A stretch of DNA of 64,000 nt from Undaria pinnatifida. Its lineage: Eukaryota > Sar > Phaeophyceae > Laminariales > Alariaceae. Made by a program: the position numbers and the translations under genes. Every line of letters begins with the position of its first letter. The first letter of the stretch is position 1. The stretch covers positions 16,674,702-16,738,701 of the forward strand of contig JABAKD010000023.1 in the NCBI GenBank assembly GCA_012845835.1, written 5' to 3'. The notes below the pieces were generated by a model. It searched no databases. It was given only the letters and a program-made list of their open reading frames with translations, and had not been told where the DNA came from. Below, in pieces: positions 21,695 to 33,033 of the stretch.

Positions 21695-23318
21695 GTAAAA
21701 GTGAAATCGGGAGTCAGTCTACGATGTGCCAGGTCCATACCGGTACATACGTCTCATTACTCGCGCCTGGAAAAACCGACTATACCGCTTGCCACCCAAG
21801 AAAGACTACCACGTATATATTACACGTGGTATCTATCACTACGCATGCGCACAACAGACGCAAGTCAATTGGAAAAGAGAAACAAAGAAAGAAGAGAAAG
21901 GAAAGGAAATGGGTGCATGGGGCCAAGAAAAAGAAAAGAAAATGAAATTTTGGGGGGTCTACTGGCGAGTCTTGCCACCAGCACGACGATGCCACGTGGT
22001 TTTTCGACGATCTACAGCAGTACTACGAACGACTTCCGATACACCCACCGAAGCACGGACTACCGGCGAATTACGCGATCGACAGCTGGCTGTGGTTGTC
22101 ACGTGTCTCTGTGTTGGGCGCCCCTGTGCGCTACCTCTTGTTGGCTCTTGCTTGGGTAAAACATGCGGTGTGCTCGATGGTCTCACGACACCAGAATCAG
22201 AACGTCCGCTCGTACGACGTATCATTCTCACAGGAAATGTAATATTTTTTTTCTCTTTCAATAAGAACATAAAACGGTTGTTATATATTGGACATAGTGA
22301 TGCGTGTACGACTAAACTTGCCAACGGCACTCGTACTGCACTTTGAGCTATCTGCTGTGGTTCTGGTTGCTACTAGTTGCTGCTGTATGTGCTAGAAGTT
22401 TCGCCCTTCGGCTACTGCTGCTGCACCTGATGTTGTGTGTTTGCCAATGTCGTCAGTTGGCGTTCATGCTCGTCGTACATACTGCTGCTGTTCTCACCCA
22501 GTACGTACGGGTTTCCTCGTACCTCGACGGCACGACGACGAGCTCAAAACAGAAGGGAGATGACATGAAATGGCATGGACAATGGCCACATAGAAGCGAG
22601 CACAGCGGGATAGTTCGCTGCGAATCAACCGCACTCGTTCATGCCTACAGCAGAGGCTGCCTGTAGTGTCAGCCGCCGTGCTAAAGCCAAGGCCAAAGGC
22701 CGAAGAGACGGCTCTACCTGCTTGGTTCTGTCTCGAGATGCTGTTATATATAGACTATTGGACAGAGTGATTCGTGTACGACTAAACTTGCCAACTGCAC
22801 TCGTACTGCACTTTGAGCTATCTGCTGTGGTTCTGGGTGCTACTAGTTGCTGCAGTATGTGCTAGAAGTTTCGCCCTTCGGCTACTGCTGCTGCACCTGA
22901 TGTTGTGTGCTTGCCAATGCCGTCAATTAATTGGCGTTCATGCTCGTCGTAAATACTGCTGTTCTCACCCGGTACGCAAATTCCAAACATTATCACGTAC
23001 CGTTTGGAAATGATGCCAATTTTGTAAATCATTCAGGCGTTGCAGCCATTAAGATTCAAATTTTTTTCCAAAATTCCTCCTCGATACTCGCTCGTCTCGC
23101 TCGGCGCCCGTCCGCGTTCACGTCGATGTGCGGAACGGACACGGCAGGGCGAGGGGCGTTGGAGCCGCCCCCCGAAGGCGGCGCTCGAACCAAGCCATAT
23201 TCGACCGAGAATTCCAGTTCCGCGAATCGCATACTTAGGCCGAGACAAAAAACTCCGGACCAAAGTCCATGACACCAAGGAATGGCTCTATATTCAAGGA
23301 ATGATTTTATATATGTTT
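21695..23318 (+). repeat. Beta repeat, copy 2, internally deleted
   Basis: As beta copy 1, but the second tandem unit is cut at about 22,975, where GGTACGCAAATTCCAAAC jumps to the terminal block, losing roughly 480 bp. The terminal hairpin block and end are intact. Confidence 0.85.
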
Positions 23319-24003
23319 ATGTTTCTGGTGGAGGCATGAGTTGCGTCAGCTGTGATTTATGCGTGTACCACCTTGGGTTGTTTGTGTTTTACCCTAGGGT
23401 ATTCCTCAGCTCCAGAGTGACTGGAGCCTGTCCTGTGACCACGGACTTGATTATGCGAGTGAATGTGAGAACTAAAACAACAACTGAAATATTGCCTGTT
23501 TCTTGACCTTTCAGCTGCTTCCTGCAAATTTGGTTTTTCTGCCAACACGATTGTGAACTTCTTCGCGATTTTTTCTTTCTTTTTGTCTAGTAAGTTGAAC
23601 TTCCTACCATTTGCCGCTTATTTGCCGCCTGTGCATTAGTTGCGGAACGGTCCAGCTTTAGCTTTTCTTTGATTCGCACCATTTGTTTTGTACTTGACGA
23701 AGCTTCATCGGCTGAGATCTGGGCTTGGCTCATCAGCTCGACACCGCCCAGCACCCCATCGCAGCGCTATAGCTTACAGCAACGAAGCGCCGTGCAGTGC
23801 CCTGCGATGCCCCGCTATGCTTTGCCGTGCTCTGCCGTCGCGGTCGTTCGTTATTCATGATATCTTAAACTCCGCGTACGCTGATATTTAGGTATTTGGC
23901 GCTTTATTCTATATCGCGTCAACCATCGTAATATCATACAATATGGGGGAGGGAATGTAATCTCTATGCAAAGATCCTGTTTAGTTTTAATCAACTGTCA
24001 GCC

Positions 24004-24122
24004 GGCCGCCCCGGTGGTCTAGTGGTTTTACCCTCGAATACTACTAACGTTTGGTTGTCCTTGAGTTCGACACCCACCACGATGAGATTTGACTTTATTT
24101 GCAAAAATGCAAAAAAAAAAAC
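24004..24122 (+). ncRNA. tRNA-derived SINE (best-preserved copy)
   Basis: Box A TGGTCTAGTGG at 24,015-24,025 and box B GAGTTCGACACCC at 24,063-24,075 are 37 bp apart, the spacing of an internal RNA polymerase III promoter. The head resembles a tRNA D-arm and T-arm. The unit ends in TTTGCAAAAATGC and an A-tract (24,111-24,122), as SINEs do. It is carried passively in all four alpha copies (16,806, 20,820, 37,090 inverted). A tRNA pseudogene is the alternative; no convincing acceptor stem or anticodon loop was found. Confidence 0.65.
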
Positions 24123-24369
24123 AGGGATCAATTGCTGAGAGCGCCTAGCAGCGTGGGCAGGTACAAGTCGACGCGAGTCGACGAGGGAACAAAATGCTGG
24201 ATTCTCCTCGCGGTAAAAATGAAAGCACGTGCCGAAGTGGGGAGGGAGGAGGGGGGCCCGTTATGTGACCCCAGATGATCTGAGTTACTACTGGGAGGGA
24301 GCGCGAGAGTGGTGCGGGAATAATAAATGGAATAAAAAAAAAATGTTGCAAAGGTATACCTGGTATTAT

Positions 24370-24913
24370 TGTTGGTAAATCGGTAGCTTCTGGGGAAAAG
24401 GTATTATATTATTGACACTTCCGTCTGGAGAGACATGCTGGAAAGTGGAGTGAACAAGAGGGGCGAGCGCATGGGCTCCCAGCTCCCTCGCCACCTTCGG
24501 TAAAATGCTCAACCGGAACACAACACAGCATACCGAACATCGACAACAAGCCGATGGCCCGACCTCTAGCAACACTACAGGAATGTTCCTACTCGTCAAG
24601 GCAACAAAGAATCCTACAGAAGTAATTCCTCCGCATGTTCATACGCACGTAACATGCCAACCAACACATAACAGATCTACGATAATCTACGACGTACAAG
24701 TGCAGTGCTACTGAACTTTGACTCACACTGGCTATGTGCTAACATTTCCATAACACTCTGTCCTGTTCTACAGCAGTACAATCTACCGAAGTACCGTAGC
24801 ACCACAAGAGTATTCTGGTACAACAACATACAATCAACAGTTCTGCTATTCAAACCAACCAATCAGAGTTTCACCGCAGTACAGTTGATACATACATGCC
24901 GCTATCACGAACA
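24370..24913. mobile_element. Solo LTR, 544 bp, with perfect 5-bp target duplication
   Basis: Begins TGTTGGTAAATC and ends ACGAACA, i.e. 5'-TG...CA-3'. It is flanked by ATTAT at 24,365-24,369 and 24,914-24,918. The empty site is seen in the alpha paralogue at 20,570-20,590, where this sequence is absent. TG/CA ends and a 5-bp duplication identify an LTR left by recombination between the two LTRs of a complete element. No internal retroelement sequence remains, and no second copy of this LTR was seen in the window. Confidence 0.9.
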
Positions 24914-25743
24914 ATTATTACTACCGGTAAATAATATGTCAGTCTCTAGGAAATACGCACAGCACTATCAGCAGTCGTCATGGTAGAGACACTCCGGATA
25001 TTATGTATCGAGGGGACGCGTCCGATTTCGACAACGTGAAAGCACCCACGAAGCAAAGACAGCAGACACACATATCCCGCCCTCCCGAAAAAAAACAGAA
25101 AAGAAGCGCTACGCCAACCTCCCGACGAGCAAAGCCACCCCCGTACCCATCTTAGACAACGCTGCCGCAACGAGAGATCGCCCTCCTCTTCTACGTTTTC
25201 CTCCTCGCCCGCGACCACGCAGACCAATCAATGCGACAGCCTTCACGTAACAAACAAAGCAATCTTCTTCCAAAATCTCGCCGGCTGACATGGCCCCATG
25301 TCAACGTTTGATGCAAACCGACTTTGCATCCTGTCGACTACGAACCTCCATTGCCACGGGGACAGCAGTGCAGTCTCTTCATTAATGCCAAGGCCTCTTT
25401 CGTTTCGCCTAGAGGCGACGCAGGTTCTCAATTGTAATACTATTTTCGGTATTTTTGTTTGATAGACGCCAACTTTTACTTGGCGCATTTAACAGTGTGT
25501 TTCGCCTATCCTTGGCTTCTTTGTTGTATAATATTACGCTTTTTTCTGTCAAAGCATGACTTTCATAATCCCATGTTCGTATTAAACTCTTGACATTACT
25601 TTAAAGTTCAATGCATGCCAAATCGGACAGCTACACCTTAAGTTGTCGAAGTGCTGCCCTGCCCTACCCAAAGCATGGGCGCCGGCGAATGCCGGCGCCC
25701 ATGCGGAGCCCTTGTACAATATTATAAATATAATAGGGCCAAT

Positions 25744-26095
25744 ATAATACATTTGCTGTGGCATCAAGTGCTGCATCTGCGATGCTGAACAAGGCACCTG
25801 CAGCAAACGAACTAAACCCCCCCCTTGAACATGAGGAAAGTGAGCGACCAGTGCTAATGGAACGATGCGTTTGCGAGTCATAACTTGCCAGTGAGCATGA
25901 ACTAATGAACAGAGCCTATGGTCGGCTGTGAACCATACGACGACCACTACGAACGGAACGATGCGTTTTGGAGTCAGAAAACACCATTGAGCATGAACAC
26001 ATGAACAAAGCCTGTGGTCGTCTGTGAACCGTACGACGGGAAAGTTCTCAAATGCGAACAAAATCTGAGCTTCGTAACAGCTGCAGTATATAAAC
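25744..26095 (+). repeat. Gamma repeat, copy 2
   Basis: Starts TTTGCTGTGGCATCAAGTGC. The internal GAGCATGAAC...ATGAACAGAGCC block is duplicated (25,893 and 25,991). It sits immediately after alpha copy 3. Confidence 0.8.
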
Positions 26096-26347
26096 TCAAA
26101 TACCTAGACCTCGACCCCCTCGGAGGTCTCGCTCGGCATATCCTCCCCCCTCTCAGCCCTTCTCAGCCCGTAATTGCCGAAAAGAAAATTAGTTGCTGGG
26201 GAAAAGAACCGTCCCGAAGTTCCTTGCCTTCCTTGCTTTCCCTAGTCTCATTCTTACTTAGCTCTCATTCTCTGATCTTATTTTTACTGCTTGCTGTCTG
26301 ATATTTTTATTCTGCTTTTTCATCAGCAACTTCTTTTTTGTACTTTT

Positions 26348-27048
26348 AGACCTACTATTATGGCGAATATTTTCATCGATTATTTCTCTCTTTAACCGGG
26401 ACCGCCGACGCCAAAAATAAAAACCTTCCACTATGGGACCAGAAATCATCGTTATTTCTGGGTTCAGAAATAATCGAGACCAGAAATCAGCGGATCTGGT
26501 GATTTCTGAGCCCAGAAATAACAGCTCTTCCAACCTCTCAGAACTGGGATTATTTGACTTTTGGATACTACCTCGTACCAAGTATCACATATTATCGCTG
26601 CTTATACTGTACCTGGTATGATACTTGTCTGCTGTACACGTCACGCATCACCCACAACAAAGAATCACAAACACACCTACGACAGCATACTGCGCTTGTT
26701 GTGTGCGAGACAGAGCTTCATCCTCACACAAACGCGACAGCAGCAGCACCACCACCATCGAAACCACTACAGGCACACCACACCAGCACCACAGCAGCAG
26801 CGCAGCAGAAGAGACCGCAGCAGAGGCGGTGGTGACCTAACGTCGCCGGCGACAGTGTACGTGCCAGATTTCAAAAATAAAGGCAAACGGCAAAACAAGA
26901 CCTACCAATTCAAAATAAAACCACTTTCCAAAAATCAGAAGCCATAATGGACGCCCCTTATTTCTGATGCAGTTATTTCTGGAGCCTCAAAACTACAAAA
27001 ATAATCGCCAGAAATAATCGCTAAATTTTTTTCCATAATAGTAGGTCT
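26348..27048. mobile_element. 701-bp element with 16-bp perfect terminal inverted repeats
   Basis: AGACCTACTATTATGG opens the element at 26,348, and its exact complement closes it at 27,033-27,048. Subterminal CGATTATTTCT motifs occur in both halves. Flanks TACTTTT (left) and TACATTT (right) match at 6 of 7 positions, a possible 7-bp target duplication. The interior has GAAATAAC/GTTATTTC palindromes and a CAG-rich segment, but no transposase. A non-autonomous DNA transposon is the simplest reading; superfamily unknown. Confidence 0.65.
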
Positions 27049-27081
27049 TACATTTGAAGTTGGCCAATTGCTGGCTGTTGA

Positions 27082-29578
27082 GAGGGAATTGCCGTTGACG
27101 GCTGCAAACAATTTGAATTTGAAATTTGCCGGATCGGCAATAACAATTTGAAGTTGAAATTTGCGAAGCGGACCAAGGCTAGTACGGGAAGAGGCTCCGC
27201 CAACAGTGGGGGTGGTGGAGGTTCAGGATCAGGCGTGTGGACGCTGGTCGGGCAAGAACGGGACTCAGCTTCTTCTGGCGATCGTGATTGGCCGTGCCCG
27301 AGCAAGGGTTGTGACGGCTTCCTCATCGCACGAAATAGGAAAAACAGGAGTTCCCAGTACGCTGTCTGCGACACCTGCAGGAGTGACGAGCCTTCCACGT
27401 GCCAAGCTTTTCATAACCTTAACAAGAAGCACTGGGGAAGCGGCGACAACCCTCGTGTGTGACTGGTGTGACGCGGACACCTGTGATTCACCTTCGATCG
27501 GCGTCCCTAACGAAGGAGCTGAGAGCTTGACGAAACGTGAGTTTCATTTCTTCGCGTTGTTGGAATTTGATGTTTGCTGTCAGCTACTATACTACTGATG
27601 TTGAGAGTTTGTTCCCGTTGTCAGTGTGTTCAGCGCCGTGCGACATAGGTAAGACACCAGATGTCAACACCCTGTATTTTCAGTAGTGCTGCGTTGAGTG
27701 TTGGCTGAGTGTGCTGCAAGTTATGCACAATAGACTACCAGAGTAAGTGGTTTTGGGTGTTGGTGAACTCAAGCGAATCCTGTTTCCAATAATGCTGCAC
27801 ATTGAAATTTACATTGTTTGACCTCGTGTGCCTGTCTGCAACGTTTGCTGTAGCATGCGTGTGCTTCACCAGCGTGGTCGAACTACCACACGGTGTGGAA
27901 GCTGTGCTTGGGGACGCGTAGCCTGAAGAAACTCAAGTTCGCCTTGGTGGTCACGGAGGGCAGTCCCGTCGTCGGGGTAAGTTGTACTAGTTGTCTACGC
28001 AGTGACACTATCTGTGTGCTGTGATTTCTTTTTCATGCGTACAAACACACTTTTTGCATGTACGAGTACGTGTACGGGGCAGTCCCGTCATCGGGGTAAA
28101 AGCGTGAATTGTACAAGTACTCAGGTCTAGACCTATGCAGTGACGCTGTGTGATGCGATTTCTTTTTCATACGTACAGCCAAACACACTTCATGTATGTA
28201 CGACTACGAGTACGGGGCAGTCCCGTCATCGGGGTAAGCGGGTGTTGGACAAGTGGTCCATGCAGCGACGCTTTGTGCTGTGATATAAACACACATTTTT
28301 TTAGATGTACGACTACGACTACGTGGTATCTATACATGTAAGACGCAATGAAAACGGGCAAGTCTCATCACGGGGGTCAGCCAGGGTTGTAGAAATGGTC
28401 CATGCAGTGATAAATAACACAGCAGCATGATACCATCAGCACCAGTCGCAGTACACACTGGAGGTTGATATATAGCAGTAAACAGAAGCTGAAGTTAGCC
28501 TGGGTGATGCTGGAGAGCAGTCCCGTGATTGGGGTTAGCGAGTTGTTCATGTAGTGACGCGGTGTACTACTACTGTTACTCATTTTTCATACAACCACAT
28601 AAACTCTTTGTATTAACGAGTACAAGTAGGGTGCGCAACCTCTTCAGGAATCGCAGTACACGTCGGTCGTAATAGTGTTGATAGCAGCAGTAATAGAGTA
28701 GTACCGAACAATATATACAGCAGGTACTGTCTCCTACCCTTCGTTGTTGGTATTCCGCCGGTAGGCCTTATATAGCAGTATACCGGGGCTTACGCTTACC
28801 AGTGTTGCGACTGTGAATCCCGTTCGTTCCTGTCCCAGTGGTGGTTTCATAGGTGTTAGCAACGTTGTGGTACCAGGCAGGGCTTTGCCCATAAACGACC
28901 GCTTTCATTACAACAGCAGTGTTAAATTGTACGACTTCCTTTCAAACTTTGGAAATCGACTACATGTACGTGGCCTTACTATTTGAACATTCACTGAACG
29001 CCAGGGATTCCCATCCGTTGTGGTCGTTTGCAGAAGCCCCGCGAAGCAGCCGCCGAGGGCCGCCAAGTCGGCGAGGACATAAACACGAAGTGCACCGGCG
29101 ACATCAAGGTCGGTGACCTCCTGAAGAAGGAAGGCGACCACTTGCTCGATATACATCCCGCATCCCATTCCCACGGTGCCACGAGGGCGTTCGACATCGA
29201 GGTACGTTCTACTCTTATCTTGCGTCCTGTGTCACGAGTCGAGACATCCATGTCTCTTGCTCAAGACTAGGGGATTGCGTGCGGATATAGTCTATGAAGT
29301 GCGGCTCTTTTTCCAAGTACCAAGAGCAAGTACAACAATACCACAACAATTACTAACAACGAATGGAGCTCCAATAGTTTGGATGGTTACGACGTCTGCT
29401 GGAGAGAAGTACCAATACTTTTTTACACCTACTTATCGACGTCCTCCCGCTATGCTTCAACGTTTGTGGACAGATCCACAAGATCATCGACAAAACACAA
29501 GAGTGCAAGGTGCTGGGTACCTCCGCTGAGCAGGAAGAGTCCAAGCAAGCCTGCATGTTCCTTCGGAAGCAATGTTGA
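27082..29578 (+). CDS. Four-exon gene of unknown family with a zinc-finger-like first exon (5' end not found)
   Basis: Exon A (open from 27,082 to 27,454), exon B (27,873-27,976), exon C (29,034-29,201) and exon D (about 29,378-29,578, TGA) join in phase through GT-AG introns. Donors are CTC|GTGTGT, GGG|GTAAGT and GAG|GTACGT. Acceptors are CACCAG, TTTGCAG and CAATAG, the last with a TACTAAC branch-point-like sequence 21 bp upstream. Exon A carries CPSKGCDGFL, then YAVCDTCRSDEPSTCQAFHN followed by LNKKH, a CxxC...HxxxxxH arrangement like BED or C2H2 fingers. Exon B encodes WSNYHTVWKLCLGTRSLKKL; exon C is acidic and His-rich; exon D is hydrophobic then charged, with several Cys. No ATG was found in frame in exon A, so a 5' exon is missing or lies upstream beyond the 701-bp element. 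Function unknown; it could be a domesticated or fragmentary transposase. Confidence 0.5.
27957..28545 (+). repeat. Tandem repeat containing copies of an exon end and splice donor
   Basis: The sequence GGGCAGTCCCGTC..CGGGGTAA, which forms the end of exon B and its donor (27,957-27,980), recurs at about 28,077, 28,213, 28,350 and 28,512. Each copy is followed by a TGTGATTTCTTTTTCATGCG-type and tandem GTAC-rich block, period 120-160 bp, increasingly diverged. All extra copies lie within the intron between exons B and C. Confidence 0.8.
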
Positions 29579-30137
29579 CAGCACGTTCTTTATAGAACGT
29601 TAAGTTGTGGTTTCTATATACCAGCATCGTTTTCTGAGAACTATGCCTAAATGCGTGCTCTTCGTCCTTCAGGAATACAAATAAATGTACTTCACATGTT
29701 TGCGGTGTGTGAGTTCAAGTTCCTGCTCCCATCATGTTTTTTTTTGCACTGCGCTCCTTTACATCTTAAGTTGTAGTTTTCCTGTCTCTATCCTTGACAA
29801 GCGCGTGCCTGGTGTTTATGTACTGCGATAATTTATTATTGATGATCGACTTAGAGAGAGCTATTAATAAGTGTACAGGTGCTACCTGAGAGGTGGAAGG
29901 ATATGCCAAGCAAGTCCTCCGACGTGCCCATCATGGACTGGGCGAATGCATGATAATAACAAACTCATAATCATAATCGTCTCCATCCTGTACCGTTGTA
30001 CGATATATGGACCTCTTGGCATTTTCAAGTCGCCAGTTGCGCCATTTGTGCTTCTTTTCCGCCTTTCTACTGAATGTCCATTCCTCCTTCCGCGAGCGAA
30101 GCCCTTGTATGTATATACAATAAATACATACCTAGTA
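29579..30137. other. Non-coding interval
   Basis: No gene seen downstream of exon D. At 30,091-30,108 a CTTCCGCGAGCGAAG hairpin followed by CCCTTGTA resembles the alpha and delta 3' ends, so an unrecognised element probably ends here, just before delta unit 1. Confidence 0.45.
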
Positions 30138-31736
30138 TACGATATTGTTGGTGCTTGCCTGTGAGAGCTCCTCAGCTTTTCTTAGACGTAGATTTTTGCC
30201 CTTTTCGCGATAACTGGCGATGAGGTCCACCCGACGGCGCGCAACTCCCTCATCGTGCTCGCAGACCCCTGCTCTGCCTGCTCTGACAAGGGCGGCCTCG
30301 GCCGTGCCCAACTCATCTCTCACGGGGCTTCGATTTTTCCAGGATCCCATGCCCTTTTAGTCACACGTTTTTTGTTTCTATGATGAACGCAGAACGCATT
30401 ATCAAGATTCCGAAAGTTTTTTCATGTTCTCGTCGACAAACCCGGATTTTATACCGGCTCCTTTTACTGCTGATACTTGGCTGACATACACGTACATATG
30501 CGAGTACGAGTACCACAGCAACCAGTAACAGAGCATCATATACGATGATCTCTGTTTAGCATTCATACACGTGCGTGGTATTCAGCGGTATGATACTACT
30601 ACTGTTCGGTGTGTGTTGTTTCTGTTCGTATCATATCGTATGCTAAATGCTTTGTAGCTTGCGATCCTCGAGTTTAAACGGATTACTGCATATTTTCCTC
30701 AGGAACATGTCGAGACATTTTCTTGCGAGGCGCACCAGCACCGCAGCAGTACACAACAGTAGGTACCCGTATCAATATTATCTCACAGGTGGTATGTACT
30801 TACGTACACGTCGCATAGCATGATGTGGTATATCTCGGGTATATACTGATATGTGTTGTTACCGTCCGTAGCATTCGTACGAGCATATAGTTCACCGGTA
30901 GTTCACCGATAGTATTGTTTTCGATACACTTGCGGTACTGCTGTAAATACAAATCGAATACGTACGAGTACAACAAGGTGTTAGCGGCTGACGCCGCCCG
31001 ATTTTGGACCCATTACACCAAAATGGAGTTATTTTCACGTCCCAATACAAATTCAAGTCATTTCAGACCCAGCATACAAAAACCAAGTCATTTCAGACTC
31101 ACTATACAATTTCAAGTCATTTCCAGCCCACCATACAAAAACCAAGTCACTTCAGACCCCCCATACAAAAATCAAGTCATTTCAGACCCCCATGAAAAAA
31201 ATCAAGTCATTTCAGACCCGCCATACAATTTCAAGTCATTTCAGATCCCCCATACAATTTCAAGTCATTTCAAAATCACAACACCAAAACCAAGTCATTT
31301 TAGGCCCCCGATACAATTTCAAGACATTTTAAACCCACCGTACAAAAATCAAGTCATTTTAGACCCCCCATACAACTTCGAGTCATTTCAGACCCCTCTA
31401 ACAAAAACCGAGTCATTTCCAGACCCACTATACAAAAACCGAGCCATTGCCAACCCATTATACAAAAATCAAGTCATTTTAGACGCCCCGTACAAATTCA
31501 AGTAATGTCAGACCCCCCGTACGAAAATCAAGTCGCCTTTAGCATCTCCGCTTTTTTTTTCATCACGCCCGTGCTCGCACTGCTTCACTCTTTAAGTTAC
31601 ACCCCTTGGCATCACAGTCGCTCGTATTGTGCTACCTCCGCTTTCCTAACATCGTACCTAGTTCTGCCGTTACGGGCGTGCGCGGAGCCGCAGCGGGCGA
31701 CAGCCCGCCGCGGCGAAGCCCCCTGGTAAATACATG
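30138..31736 (+). repeat. Delta repeat unit 1 (first copy of a tandem duplication)
   Basis: About 1.6 kb from TACGATATTGTTGGTGCTTG to a GCGGGC...GCCCGC hairpin and GCGGCGAAGCCCCCTGGTA (31,709-31,727). It is immediately followed by a second copy. It contains the 29-30-bp minisatellite at 31,050-31,540. The open frames are repeat artefacts: the 196-codon frame at 30,915 simply reads the minisatellite. Confidence 0.85.
31050..31540 (+). repeat. 29-30-bp minisatellite, about 16 units
   Basis: Units of the form CAAGTCATTTCAGACCC followed by NNCATACAAAAA/TTT. The same array recurs in delta unit 2 (32,664-33,033 and 35,482-35,600) with about 13 plus 4 units. Confidence 0.9.
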
Positions 31737-33033
31737 TACGATATTGTTGGTGCTTGCCTGCGAGAGCTCCTCAGCTCTTCTTCTTAGACGTAGATTTTTG
31801 CCCTTTTCGCGATAACTGGCGATGAGGTCCACCCGACGGCACGCAACTCCCTCATCGTGCTCGCAGACCCCTGCTCTGCCTGCTCTGCCAAGGGCGGCCT
31901 CGGCCGTGCCCAACTCATCTCTCACGGGGCTTCGATTTTTCCAGGATCCCATGCCCTTTTTGTCACATGTTTTTTGTTTCATGATACACGCAGAAGGCAT
32001 TATTCAAGATTCCGTTTTTGCATGTAGACGACAAACCCGGATTTATATACCGGCTCCTTTTACTGCTGATACGTGGCTGACATACACGTACATATACGAG
32101 TACGAGTACCACAGCAAGCAGTAACAGAGTATCATATACGATGATCTCTGTTTAGCATTTATACACGTGCGTGGTATTCAGCGGTATGATACTGCTGCTG
32201 TTCGGTGTGTGTTGTTTCTGTTCGTATCATATCGTATGCTAAATGCTTTGTAGCTTGCCATCCACAAACGGATTACTGCATGTTTTCCTCAGGAGCATGT
32301 CGAGACATTTTCTTGCGAGGCGCACCAGCACCGCAGCAGTACATTCACAGCAGCAGTACATTCACAGCAGCAGTACATTCACAGCAGCAGTACATTCACA
32401 GCAGCAGTAGGTACCCGTGTCAGTATTATCTGTGCTATGTACGTACGTGCACGTCGCATAGTATGTAGTATATACTGATATGTGTTGTTACCGTCCGTAG
32501 CATTCGTACGAGCACATAGTACACCGGTAGTATTGTTTTCATTACACTTGCGGTGCTGCTGTCAATACGAATCGAATACGTACGAGTACAAGGTGTTTGC
32601 GGCTGACGCCGCCCGATTTTAGACCCATTACACAAAAATGGAGTTATTTTCACGTCCCAATACAAATTCAAGTCATTTCAGACCCAGCATACAAAAACCA
32701 AGTCATTTCAGACTCACTATACAATGTCAAGTCATTTCAAGCCCACTATACAAGAACCAAGTCACTTCAGACCCCCCATACAAAAATCAAGACATTTCAG
32801 ACCCCCATGAAAAAAATCAAGTTATTTCAGACCCACTATACAATTTCAAGTCATTTCAGACTCACTATACAATTTCAAGTCATTTCAGAACCACAATACA
32901 AAAACCAAGTCATTTTAGACCTCCGATACAATTTCAAGACATTTTAAACCCACCGTACAAAAATCAAGTCATTTTAGACCCCCCATACAATTTCAATCAT
33001 TTCAGACCCCTTTAACAAAAACCGAGTCATTTC
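31737..33033 (+). repeat. Delta repeat unit 2, left part
   Basis: Second tandem copy of delta, 90% or more alike by eye, up to the hAT insertion. It contains a 17-bp repeat not expanded in unit 1 (CAGCAGCAGTACATTCA, about 4.5 copies, 32,333-32,407). It continues at 35,482 after the transposon. Confidence 0.85.

Larger units (their letters stand above)
23319..25716 (+). repeat. Alpha repeat, copy 3, opposite orientation, with solo LTR insertion
   Basis: Runs from ATGTTTCTGGTGGAGG to the hairpin at 25,672-25,703 and the terminal GGAGCCCTTGTA (25,705-25,716). The hairpin has 14-bp arms (GCATGGGCGCCGGC and its complement) around a GAAT loop. It is interrupted by a solo LTR (24,370-24,913). This copy shows the A box of the SINE in uninterrupted form. 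Confidence 0.88.

Noticed and set aside
30915-31505. 196-codon plus-strand frame
   Set aside because: It simply reads through the 29-30-bp minisatellite; the period shifts frame irregularly and the product is a repeat artefact.
31050-31540. Possible CRISPR array (regular ~30-bp repeats)
   Set aside because: Units are contiguous, with no unique spacers, in a eukaryotic repeat context; it is a minisatellite.
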